A stretch of DNA of 7,412 nt from Acidobacteriaceae bacterium (GCA_003166055.1 PMWR01000164.1:1-7412); one strand, 5' to 3'. Counted from the first letter of the stretch, positions 1 through 5,975 are shown. Translations and numbers: made by a program. Notes: generated by a model from the sequence alone, not told the origin.

Positions 1-93
1 AAACGACACCGCCCCCCAGCCGAGCAATAGCAACCCTATCGCCAGCACCACGTATCGATTACTGAGAGCAAAATCTACGAGATTGCGAATCAT
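1..93 (-). CDS. RND heavy-metal efflux pump, inner-membrane subunit (CusA/CzcA-like), N-terminus only
   Basis: This is the first 31 codons of a gene that runs off the left edge. The translation begins MIRNLVDFALSNRYVVLA and continues into a hydrophobic stretch rich in Leu and Gly. Known CusA/CzcA-type resistance-nodulation-division pumps begin this way: a short amphipathic cytoplasmic helix, then transmembrane helix 1. Such proteins are usually above 1000 residues, act as inner-membrane trimers and use the proton gradient to expel metal cations. The ATG at 93-91 has a GAGGAAG ribosome site about 5 bases upstream. The gene lies 30 bases after the adaptor stop codon on the same strand, so the two form one operon. 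The family call rests on the N-terminus and the context; the substrate (Cu/Ag versus Co/Zn/Cd, or another) cannot be read from this fragment. Confidence 0.8.
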   Translation of the reverse strand, partial: MIRNLVDFALSNRYVVLAIGLLLLGWGAVSF

Positions 94-123
94 GGTTTCT
101 TCCTCAGGCCTCGAAGTTGAGCG

Positions 124-1266
124 TTATTCGTTGTCGATGACATTTTGGAGATTCATTGCGTTTGTCACGACCTGCTGGCCCGGCTGCAACCCTGACAGAA
201 TCTCTTGCATATTGTTCGGCAACTGCTCGCCACTGACGACCAGAATCCGCTTGAACTTTCCTTGCACAGGGACAAAGACCCAATCGCGGTCGTGGAGGTG
301 CACGATCGCAGACGTCGGGACAGCCGTGTAGGTCCGCTTTTCCTTGCCGAACAAAGTGGCCGTGCCGTACATGCCCGGCCGCATCATCCCGCCCGGATTG
401 GCCAACTCGATACGGATCTTCGCTGTGCGGATATTCGGATCGAGAATCGAGCCGATGTTGCTGATCGTGCCCTTGAGAATCTTGTCCGGGTAGGCGTTCA
501 GCTTGATTTCGGCGGGTTGCCCGACGCGCACGTTGGCCATGTCGCTTTCGTAGACGTCACACACGATCCACACACTGGTAAGGTCCGAGATAGTGAATGG
601 GCTCGGCGTAGAGTAGGCCTGCACAGCCGCCCCGTTCGTCACTTCTTGATCGGTGATCACACCGGAAACCGGCGCGAGGATATCGACAATTCCCTTCGGA
701 TTATCGGGGTCGCTGCCGAGCAGTCGAAGATGCTCAGTAGTGGTTTCGAGAGTGGTCTTGGCGTTGTCCTCGGTGTCTTGCGCGACCTCCAGGTCTCCCA
801 GCGCGATGGCCCCGTGCTCGTAAAGCACCTTCGCTCGATCCAATTGCTTCCGCGCAAGGAGTTCATCGGAGATGGCCTTGTGGTAGGCGTCGAAGCCTCC
901 CGAAATGTCGTCACTGCGAATGCGCAGCAGGAGCTGGCCCTTCGTGACTGTGTCGCCGAGGCGAGCGCGGATGTCCACAATGCGGCCGGAGGCTAGCGAA
1001 ATCACCGGAACATTTCGCGCGACGTCCGGAATTACAGTGCCGGTGACGAACAATTGCGACGGGGCTTGGTATTCGGTCGCTGACACGAGCGGATACCGCT
1101 CCGGATGCTCTACAGCGAAAAAGGAGACGTCCACTCCGGAAATCACCTTAGCAGGAGGCGGCGCCTCGGCATCGGCATGCACCTTGTCGCTCTTGCAACC
1201 GCTCACGATCAAAGATGCGGCGAGGAAAATGAGAAATAGGCCCAACCCAAAACGATTGCTTTTCAT
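124..1266 (-). CDS. RND efflux periplasmic adaptor subunit (HlyD/CusB/CzcB family), lipoprotein
   Basis: This 380-residue membrane-fusion protein bridges an inner-membrane RND pump and an outer-membrane channel. Residues 1-24 form a lipoprotein signal: MKSNRF, a hydrophobic core, then lipobox IVSGC with Cys24 as the likely lipidated residue. The first half of the lipoyl-like domain spans about 84-118 (ASGRIVDI, GDTVTKGQLLLRI), an alpha-hairpin about 123-185, the second lipoyl half about 192-226 (ILAPVSGVI), and the beta-barrel about 230-305 (ending near MMRPGMYGTATL). The rest, about 312-375, is the membrane-proximal domain. No His- or Met-rich metal site stands out. The frame stays open upstream to an ATG at 1374, but the signal peptide begins at 1266 and the putative -10 box lies at 1374-1379, so 1266 is chosen; an ATG at 1290 is a weaker alternative. 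It is followed 30 bases later by the RND pump gene. Confidence 0.93.
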   Translation of the reverse strand: MKSNRFGLGLFLIFLAASLIVSGCKSDKVHADAEAPPPAKVISGVDVSFFAVEHPERYPLVSATEYQAPSQLFVTGTVIPDVARNVPVISLASGRIVDIRARLGDTVTKGQLLLRIRSDDISGGFDAYHKAISDELLARKQLDRAKVLYEHGAIALGDLEVAQDTEDNAKTTLETTTEHLRLLGSDPDNPKGIVDILAPVSGVITDQEVTNGAAVQAYSTPSPFTISDLTSVWIVCDVYESDMANVRVGQPAEIKLNAYPDKILKGTISNIGSILDPNIRTAKIRIELANPGGMMRPGMYGTATLFGKEKRTYTAVPTSAIVHLHDRDWVFVPVQGKFKRILVVSGEQLPNNMQEILSGLQPGQQVVTNAMNLQNVIDNE

Positions 1267-1373
1267 ATAATTCCCGCACCCCTTTTGCATCTCGCGACTT
1301 CTCAAACGACTTTGCAGTCTGCGGACTCGACTCAACATCAAGAAGTTATGTTGCTCTGAGTGTCGCTGTACCA

Positions 1374-1428
1374 TTCATAGCCGAAGAAACGTAAAGGAAC
1401 TGTAAGAGAACCGGTGGGAATTAGTAAG
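1374..1428 (-). promoter_or_regulatory. Putative response-regulator promoter of the adaptor-pump operon
   Basis: Reading the minus strand, TTA half-sites lie over 1427-1425, 1405-1403 and 1394-1392, so the spacings are 22 and 11 bases, all on one helix face. The two proximal units are near repeats (plus strand GTAAAGGAAC and GTAAGAGAAC). A TATGAA hexamer (1379-1374) begins 12 bases downstream of the last half-site. Direct repeats of 11-base period just upstream of a -10 box, in place of a good -35, are typical of OmpR/PhoB-family activators, the class that includes CusR and CzcR. The upstream region of the barrel gene shows the same layout base for base in spacing. Regulator identity is inference. 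The start of transcription would fall near 1367, leaving a leader of about 100 bases. Confidence 0.55.
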
Positions 1429-1747
1429 TTATCGAGTGAAGGCGAACGCGGGTTGTGGAAACATTACCTTCAACCTTGATCGCCAAGTGGCGAAGACCTA
1501 TCAATTGACGACAGTTCCGCTAGTTCAGAAATAACTGCCGAGAAAGTGACACCCTAGGTCTGAGGGCAAACCTGGAAGGATTATTGTTGCGCAGGATGTA
1601 TTCCGTTCCTGGAAGGCCACAGAACTATGGCTGATCTATCCCATGCGGAGTGGCGCAGAAGGTTAGTCCACTTCTCGAAAAACCTGAAAACCCTCCACGC
1701 ACACAATCATCGCGCCGGCGAGATGCTCGCAGCGGAAAATCTGCTAA

Positions 1748-1783
1748 GGCAGCGCCGGAGGCCTCTGCAACTCCGGCACTGCT
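1748..1783 (-). terminator. Terminator-like hairpin after the barrel gene
   Basis: The arms 1748-1760 and 1771-1783 pair over 13 positions with one C/A mismatch and one G-T wobble. The inner 7 bases are a perfect GCCGGAG/CTCCGGC match around a 10-base loop. On the minus strand the hairpin begins 21 bases after the barrel stop codon. It is followed by TTAGCAGATTTT, a weak T-rich tail, not a classical run. It could be an intrinsic terminator or a stabilising 3' hairpin. It fits the adaptor having its own promoter. Confidence 0.5.
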
Positions 1784-1804
1784 CGTTAAGCGTGCAACAT
1801 CTCG

Positions 1805-3850
1805 CTAGAACCGAACCATGATTGCGAGTGTGCTGACGGTCTGGTTCGTTCGCAGGTCAGGCCACCATAGGGCGCTCGTTCCGCTACCACTATTGTTCAG
1901 GCCTGCGCCAATGCAGTAGCTTTCTGCGGCGGCAAGATTGCCGTAAGTCTGGCCGGATGCGGGGCCGGCCGCACATGCATATTGCGAAGGAGAGCCATTG
2001 TTGCCGCCCGGTGGCGTGATTCCGCCATGACCAGTCCAGTAAGGGGTGTCAGAATACCGGTACCCAGTCTCCAGGCGGAAGGTGATGAACTGCGACGGCA
2101 TGTAATCGAACGTAACTGTGCCGTCGTGCATCTGGGCCCGATCACCCGGATTCTCGGTATAGTACGGGGTGCCGGTAATGGCTGTTGCGCCGTTGATGGG
2201 AGGTAACAGCGTCAGGTAACGGCCGGGGTTGTTCATCAGGCCGCCACCGAGAGTGATTGCGTAGATATCCTTGTGAAACCAGGCACGAAGATAAGCCATT
2301 GTTCCGACAAACATCTGCTTGGGCTTGCCGTTTGCGCTGCTATGGCAGTTCACGCCGCCGCTATAAGTCGAACTCGTACCCATTTCCGGCGTGAAACCAA
2401 ACGGGTTGTACGCTCCGCTCGAAGGCCCACCGCCGTACTCGCAACCAGCATCGCCCGTTATTGTAAAGGCCATCTTGTCCAGCGTGCTCTTGGGCTGGTC
2501 ATAAAACTTGACCTGCGCGCTGTAGTCGGCGTGAATGCGTGAGCGGGTAGGCGAGTTGGTTTGTTGCTCGTTTGCGTCGTCTTCGCCCAGGCCGTAGTTG
2601 TTAAACACGAAGTCGAGAGAAGGCGTCGGGCGCCAGAGAATCTGTCCGCCCAATCCCGGCTTGCCGTTGGGACGTGCGTATGTCTGCCAGCCATTGATGA
2701 TCCATGGCTCAATCTTCAACTTGGCCGTTGGGAACCACTGAATGCGAATACCGTTGAAAAACCAAGGCGTGTTGGAGGAGACAAAGGAAGGTTGGTAGGT
2801 CCAGTTGTCGAAGTTGTAGTAGCTGAAAAGGCCGATGTAGGAAACAAAGATTCCGGCATCCACGTTTAGCCCATGGTTCACATTCCAGTGATATCCGCCC
2901 CATGCCTCTGAAACATACTTGTAGGCGTCGGCCAGGTCCCACTGCCCGCGATTAGGGCTGGCGTCATTGCGGACGGTGGTCGTGGCGAACAGGCCGTCCA
3001 TGGTGAGAATGCGACCGCGCACGTTCTGGATGCGAATGTCGCCGCCGGCGCTGATCTGCTCAAGCTGCCACTCATCGGAGCGGAACGTCTCCGTTGACCC
3101 TCCCAGACTGTCATCTTCAGGGTGGTTCATATCGATCGTGTAGTTGGCGTCGGCACGAAACTCCGGGGTAAAGTATTTTGTGCTCATCGGACTGTCAGTG
3201 GCGTGCCCGTTGCTGTTGAGCCATGTCCAGTCACCGGGGAACGGCTCACCCTTGGTGGTGACCTGGGCGTCGATATCCGGGGGCGCCGGGGCCGCAGCGG
3301 CCGGAGGAGGCGTGGTTGCAGCCTGGCCATAGCTCGGGGAACCGGTGCCGTCACCACTCGCCGCGCTGCGCAGCGCATCGGCATTCCGGTCCGCGTCGGC
3401 TGCGCCGTCCGCTTCATTCAGCACATTTTCCAGCTTCTCCATGCGCGACTTCATCGCAGCTTCCATTTGCGCCATCTGCGCCATCTGCTTCTTGATCTCG
3501 GCAAGCTCTTTAATGACCGCATCGCTCTTGAGCGGCACGGCAACGGAAGCAGACGCGGCGCTGGTTGAACTCGAATTGGGCGCTGCAGTCGTCGCCGCGG
3601 AGGCATTATTGGTTGTAGCCGAAGTTGTTGCGGGCGTCTCGCTCGCAGTCGCGCCAGGGCCCGTTGCCGGCACTTCCATTGCTGCCAGATCGACCGGATC
3701 GGTTTGTGCGGGAGCCGTCTTGGCGACTGCCTGCGGTATGAGATTCTTCTCTGAGCTTGGCGTCGTGCTTTGGGCCTTGCACGCAAGTTGCGTGCTGAAT
3801 CCGCAAATCGCAACACCAAATACAATGGCCATCCTGAAGTTAATTTGCAT
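1805..3850 (-). CDS. Outer-membrane beta-barrel protein (OmpL/BBP2-like putative porin) with N-terminal coiled coil
   Basis: This 681-residue protein is predicted to be exported and inserted in the outer membrane. Residues 1 to about 26 are a signal peptide (hydrophobic core MAIVFGVAICGF, likely cleavage near CKA-QS). About 45-106 is a low-complexity Ala/Thr/Ser linker. About 107-146 is a heptad-like coiled coil (KELAEIKKQMAQM, SRMEKLENVL), and about 150-200 is a second Ala/Pro-rich linker. From about 205 to the end is a barrel with aromatic, alternating strands. The stretches GIFVSYIGLFSYYNFDNWTY, SSNTPWFFNGIRIQWFPTAK and LKIEPWIINGWQ resemble the BBP2 'OmpL-like putative beta-barrel porin' family as I know it. 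The C-terminus MVRF ends in Phe, the usual barrel-assembly signal. The first ATG is used; AGGAG lies 11 bases upstream, a long spacing. As the first gene before an RND adaptor and pump it may feed or replace the outer-membrane exit channel, but it is not a TolC homologue. Substrate unknown. Confidence 0.85.
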   Translation of the reverse strand: MQINFRMAIVFGVAICGFSTQLACKAQSTTPSSEKNLIPQAVAKTAPAQTDPVDLAAMEVPATGPGATASETPATTSATTNNASAATTAAPNSSSTSAASASVAVPLKSDAVIKELAEIKKQMAQMAQMEAAMKSRMEKLENVLNEADGAADADRNADALRSAASGDGTGSPSYGQAATTPPPAAAAPAPPDIDAQVTTKGEPFPGDWTWLNSNGHATDSPMSTKYFTPEFRADANYTIDMNHPEDDSLGGSTETFRSDEWQLEQISAGGDIRIQNVRGRILTMDGLFATTTVRNDASPNRGQWDLADAYKYVSEAWGGYHWNVNHGLNVDAGIFVSYIGLFSYYNFDNWTYQPSFVSSNTPWFFNGIRIQWFPTAKLKIEPWIINGWQTYARPNGKPGLGGQILWRPTPSLDFVFNNYGLGEDDANEQQTNSPTRSRIHADYSAQVKFYDQPKSTLDKMAFTITGDAGCEYGGGPSSGAYNPFGFTPEMGTSSTYSGGVNCHSSANGKPKQMFVGTMAYLRAWFHKDIYAITLGGGLMNNPGRYLTLLPPINGATAITGTPYYTENPGDRAQMHDGTVTFDYMPSQFITFRLETGYRYSDTPYWTGHGGITPPGGNNGSPSQYACAAGPASGQTYGNLAAAESYCIGAGLNNSGSGTSALWWPDLRTNQTVSTLAIMVRF

Positions 3851-3946
3851 GCGTGTCTGATCTCCTCGACGCCTCGCGCCGATGGGTTAAGAAGCGTTGA
3901 CTCTAACTGAGTAGTAGCCGGTTGCGTCTGCTCCACTCATTCCAAA

Positions 3947-4001
3947 GTTTTACGCGAAGAGACATAAGACTAACGTAAAGACAATACTCAGAATTGCTAA
4001 G
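3947..4001 (-). promoter_or_regulatory. Putative response-regulator promoter of the barrel gene
   Basis: Minus-strand TTA half-sites over 4000-3998, 3978-3976 and 3967-3965 repeat the 22- and 11-base spacing seen before the adaptor gene, and a TAAAAC hexamer (3952-3947) again begins 12 bases downstream. By eye, the two 56-base regions, aligned without gaps, agree at about 31 positions. These include GTYTCTTCG just before the -10 and AATTC next to the distal half-site. The longer repeat AAGACAATA (plus strand, 3978-3986 and 3999-4007) lies 21 bases apart. Transcription would start near 3940, giving a leader of about 90 bases. The regulator class (OmpR/PhoB) is inferred from the repeat spacing. 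Confidence 0.55.
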
Positions 4002-4040
4002 ACAATAACAAAGCGACTTATAAGCCGTGATTCGCCGCCG

Positions 4041-4065
4041 CTGTTCCTTCGTGAAGAAGAAACAG
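4041..4065. repeat. Perfect-loop inverted repeat upstream of the barrel promoter
   Basis: Arms CTGTTCCTTC (4041-4050) and GAAGAAACAG (4056-4065) pair at 9 of 10 positions around the loop GTGAA; one more G-C pair (4040/4066) extends it. It sits about 40 bases upstream of the distal TTA half-site. On the plus strand it is followed by CTCATCTACTCTTTT, so it could be a plus-strand terminator. No plus-strand gene ends before it, so an operator-like dyad is equally possible. Confidence 0.45.
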
Positions 4066-4197
4066 CTCATCTACTCTTTTGATTCCAGGTTATCTGTAAC
4101 ATAACTCCGCAAGTGTAAAGGAGGCATAAGGGAGACCTAAAATGATCATGGTTTTATGGGGCCTTCAACGAGGCGCTGCCGAGTATTGTCCTTCAGA

Positions 4198-4746
4198 CTA
4201 TGCTCGTCGCAATTTGATGCCATTCGCTGTCGGTAATGAGTCGGGATGAAAGCCGGGATTCGCCTTCAAGATTTGCCCCAATGTGGATTTAGGCTCGCCG
4301 ACTAGGTCGCGAGCGACAGCCTCCATCGCTCCCATTGCGTGATAGATGGCGCCGGGAATGTCGGCGGTGGGACTACGAGACAAATCTTGCAATGCTTCGT
4401 GCAGATGGCTTGAGGCCGTTGGCCGCCCGGTATTGCGCAATGCAGCTGCCGCATCCCTGACCACCGACTCAAATGCCTCCGGGCCGCGCGTCGCAATCTG
4501 ACCGTTGGCCAATTTCTAGCCAACCCCTTCCTCAATGAAATAAAAGTTCAGCTCTTCCGCGAATTGAAAAGATGAGGTCGTTCCACGGTGCTGATCTTGC
4601 TCGAGCATATCGGTATGGAGATGGAACTCGCGTTGCCTGAGGATATCCGCTTTCTTCATAGCTGCCATGTTAGTCCAGTGTTGCAGGGCGCGTAGGTACC
4701 TGACCTGGGTGTAAGTGGGGAGGTTCCGACTGCTCTGGCACATCAT
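4198..4746 (-). pseudogene. Broken gene: C-terminal HEPN-like domain of an abortive-infection-type protein, interrupted by an amber codon
   Basis: One minus-strand frame runs from ATG 4746 to TAG 4518-4516 (76 codons), and the same frame continues as 105 more open codons to the next stop just beyond 4198. Both sides of the stop read as one protein: FQFAEELNFYFIEEGVG, then the stop, then KLANGQIATRGPEAFESV. Next come HLHEALQDLSR, GAIYHAMGAMEAVARDLVG and EPKSTLGQILK. The block AMGAMEAVARDLxGxPKSTLGxILK matches, from memory, the C-terminal helical domain of AbiJ/STM4504-type proteins and related hypotheticals, where it is followed by a WGYAS/YGYTS...RH segment. Here that segment is absent in frame, so the 3' end is also damaged. 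In relatives I recall Trp at the stop position, so TGG to TAG is the simplest explanation. Residues before about 59 match nothing I recognise, and no ribosome site precedes 4746. Probably a dead defence-gene remnant; the family assignment is moderate. Confidence 0.55.
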
Positions 4747-4960
4747 GAGAAGGGGGCGACTTGGATAACTGGGAAATCAATACCAAGAGTATAGGTAATT
4801 GGGTTTAAGGGGTCTGATAAACCGCCATCCTAATTAGGCTCCCGCGAGTTGCATATTCGGTTGCATAGTCGAGTGCCAAACTGCCAAAAACTACCTGAAT
4901 AAGCCCACTTTAGACCATTCTAAGTTATTGATTCCGAAGGACAAGATACATTGCAAATCC
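4747..4960. other. AT-rich gene-free stretch between the broken gene and the tRNA fragment
   Basis: No gene is supported. It contains an imperfect copy (4812-4826, GTCTGATAAACCGCC) of the anticodon-loop bases of the adjacent tRNA fragment. No T-arm or 3' acceptor sequence that could complete the tRNA was found on the minus strand here. Composition is visibly AT-richer than the coding block to the right. Confidence 0.5.
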
Positions 4961-5001
4961 GTTTAGCAAACCGCCGCCTTCAGCCACTCGGCCATCTCTC
5001 C
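4961..5001 (-). tRNA. Truncated tRNA-Ser(GCT), 5' half only
   Basis: The minus strand reads GGAGAGATGGCCGAG, then TGGCTGAAGGC, then GGCGGTTTGCTAAAC. This is the acceptor 5' strand, the U8/G9 linker, a D-arm with GCC/GGC stem, and the anticodon stem-loop with anticodon GCT (rc of 4965-4967), as in bacterial serine tRNAs. The usual 3' anticodon-stem bases would be ACCGY; here the sequence turns to ACGGATTTGC, so homology stops at about position 40. No long variable arm, T-loop (GTTCGAATC) or matching TCTCTCC acceptor strand follows, so it cannot make a tRNA. Translated in one frame it gives the well-known spurious tail GEMAEWLKAAVC. Its break at the anticodon loop is where many tyrosine recombinases cut, suggesting a remnant attachment site. 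Confidence 0.8.
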
Positions 5002-5237
5002 GTCAAGTAGAACCGCTTCATTTTGAACGCATTCAGTGAATATCTTCCTTGCGTTCACCGATCCAGGTTGCATAATCGCCTTTCGAGCGCCTGCATTGAT
5101 GCAACAGATCCGCGAATCTACGGCTTGCCCCATTGTATATGAGTCTTGAGTCCAGGCTACGTCGCTGCCAGAGAATCGCTCGAGAAACCGACTCAGCTCC
5201 TGTCGCATTTTAGGAAATCCCATTGCGCGCGACGTTG
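5002..5237. other. Stretch between tRNA fragment and deacetylase stop, no supported gene
   Basis: A minus-strand frame stays open across this stretch (from inside the deacetylase gene to the tRNA fragment), but its first half is a shadow of the deacetylase and its end is the tRNA, so it is not taken as a gene. A TATACAAT box (minus strand, about 5132-5125) could be a relic tRNA promoter, but it is far from the tRNA start and has no clear -35. Nothing else is recognised. Confidence 0.4.
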
Positions 5238-5975
5238 CTACACCCAGGCATCCATCGTCACGAACCGCCGTCTGGCCGAATAGCGCCTCAGCAGCCGCCC
5301 GGTCGCCGCCACTGAGGGCCCCCGGCTCGCGCCCAGCCCGCGATGCCCCCCGTCGTGCAGCACGATATTCGCCGCCCGTCCCCGCCGTTCCAGTCCGTCG
5401 ATCACCCTCGCAAGCCGCTCGGCAATAGCCTCTGCCGAAGGCTCTTCCCAATCGTTGGTCATCGCGTTCCACAGCACTGGAACCATCCCCAACCGCCGCG
5501 CCGTCCGCAGCACAAAAGGCCGCCGTGCCCCAAAAGGCGGACGAAAAAAACACACCGGCGCACCCGCGATCTGTTCCAACGCCTCGCTCGTCCGCGCCAG
5601 TTCCTGCTCCACACGGCCAGCCGCGGTCAATGCCAGATTCGGATGGCTGAAGCTGTGGTTTCCGATCACATGTCCGCCCGCCGCAATTCGCCGCACCAAC
5701 TCCGGCTCAGCTTCGGCAAAGCGGCCCACCAAAAAGAACGTCGCCCGCACTTCGTGCTCCGCCAGCAGATCCAGCAGGCGCGGCGTCCACGCCGGATTGG
5801 GCCCATCGTCAAACGTCAGCGCCAACTCACCCGGCTTGCGCGGCGCAGTCAGCGTCCGTCCAAACAGTTGTGAACCCGGCCACATCGCCGCGTAGGCGCA
5901 GCCGCCCGCCGCCAGACCAATTCCAGCCGCCGCACCTAACCCGGCGTAAATCCCCGTACCCAAAGGAGGAAGCAT
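5238..5975 (-). CDS. Polysaccharide deacetylase family protein (NodB domain), membrane-anchored
   Basis: This 245-residue enzyme belongs to carbohydrate esterase family 4, whose members remove N- or O-acetyl groups from chitin-like, peptidoglycan or exopolysaccharide chains using a metal ion. Residues about 8-33 (GIYAGLGAAAGIGLAAGG) are a signal anchor, placing the catalytic domain outside the inner membrane. The NodB motifs are complete. TFDDGP has Asp56/Asp57, HSFSH gives the metal ligands His107 and His111, RPPF begins at Arg145, NDW has Asp175-Trp176, and VLHDGG has His207-Asp208. The frame stays open to a TTG at 6182, but the extra 69 residues are not signal-like and MLPPLGTG begins a typical family N-terminus, so ATG 5975 is chosen; its ribosome site is weak (GGAAC). 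It is divergent from the deaminase gene. The exact polysaccharide substrate is not visible. Confidence 0.92.
   Translation of the reverse strand: MLPPLGTGIYAGLGAAAGIGLAAGGCAYAAMWPGSQLFGRTLTAPRKPGELALTFDDGPNPAWTPRLLDLLAEHEVRATFFLVGRFAEAEPELVRRIAAGGHVIGNHSFSHPNLALTAAGRVEQELARTSEALEQIAGAPVCFFRPPFGARRPFVLRTARRLGMVPVLWNAMTNDWEEPSAEAIAERLARVIDGLERRGRAANIVLHDGGHRGLGASRGPSVAATGRLLRRYSARRRFVTMDAWV

Larger units (their letters stand above)
1267..1804. other. Gene-free interval between the barrel gene and the adaptor gene
   Basis: No supported gene lies here. From right to left it holds a terminator-like hairpin (1748-1783), a 9-base direct repeat CCTGGAAGG (1571-1579 and 1608-1616), a 14-base near-palindrome TCGCCAAGTGGCGA (1480-1493), the putative adaptor promoter (1374-1428) and the untranslated leader. 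A 64-codon plus-strand frame (1627-1821) runs through the hairpin and into the end of the barrel gene; it has no recognisable features and is not called. Confidence 0.6.
3851..4197. other. Gene-free interval upstream of the barrel gene
   Basis: This stretch holds the leader and putative promoter of the barrel gene (3947-4001), an inverted repeat (4041-4065) and, near its right end, bases that may be frame-shifted remains of the broken gene at 4198-4746. A 35-codon plus-strand frame from ATG 4142, preceded by GGGAG, runs antisense into that broken gene. It shows no recognisable feature and is not called. Confidence 0.5.

Noticed and set aside
1267..1374. 36-residue N-terminal extension of the adaptor from ATG 1374
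   Set aside because: It would put many Arg residues before the lipoprotein signal, and its ATG overlaps the putative -10 box.
1627..1821. 64-codon plus-strand open frame between the adaptor and barrel genes
   Set aside because: It runs through the terminator-like hairpin and into the end of the barrel gene, has no ribosome site or recognisable domain, and is Arg/His/Leu-rich like a chance frame.
3779..3850. Lipoprotein signal in the barrel protein (QLAC)
   Set aside because: The -3 position is Gln, a poor lipobox, and the protein ends as an outer-membrane barrel; ordinary signal cleavage after CKA is more likely.
4142..4249. 35-codon plus-strand frame with GGGAG before its ATG
   Set aside because: Mostly antisense to the broken HEPN-like gene, with no hydrophobic segment or motif; one plausible ribosome site is not enough.
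4516..4518. Recoding (amber read-through) of the HEPN-like gene
   Set aside because: The 3' end of the gene is also lost and there is no ribosome site, so decay explains it better than programmed read-through.
4700..5001. Group I intron or split tRNA explaining the interrupted tRNA-Ser
   Set aside because: No 3' exon (T-loop GTTCGAATC or TCTCTCC acceptor strand) was found on the minus strand down to about 4140, so simple truncation is preferred.
4963..5553. 196-codon minus-strand frame ending in GEMAEWLKAAVC
   Set aside because: Its first two-fifths or so is a shadow of the deacetylase gene and its end is a translation of the tRNA-Ser fragment, a known source of false proteins.
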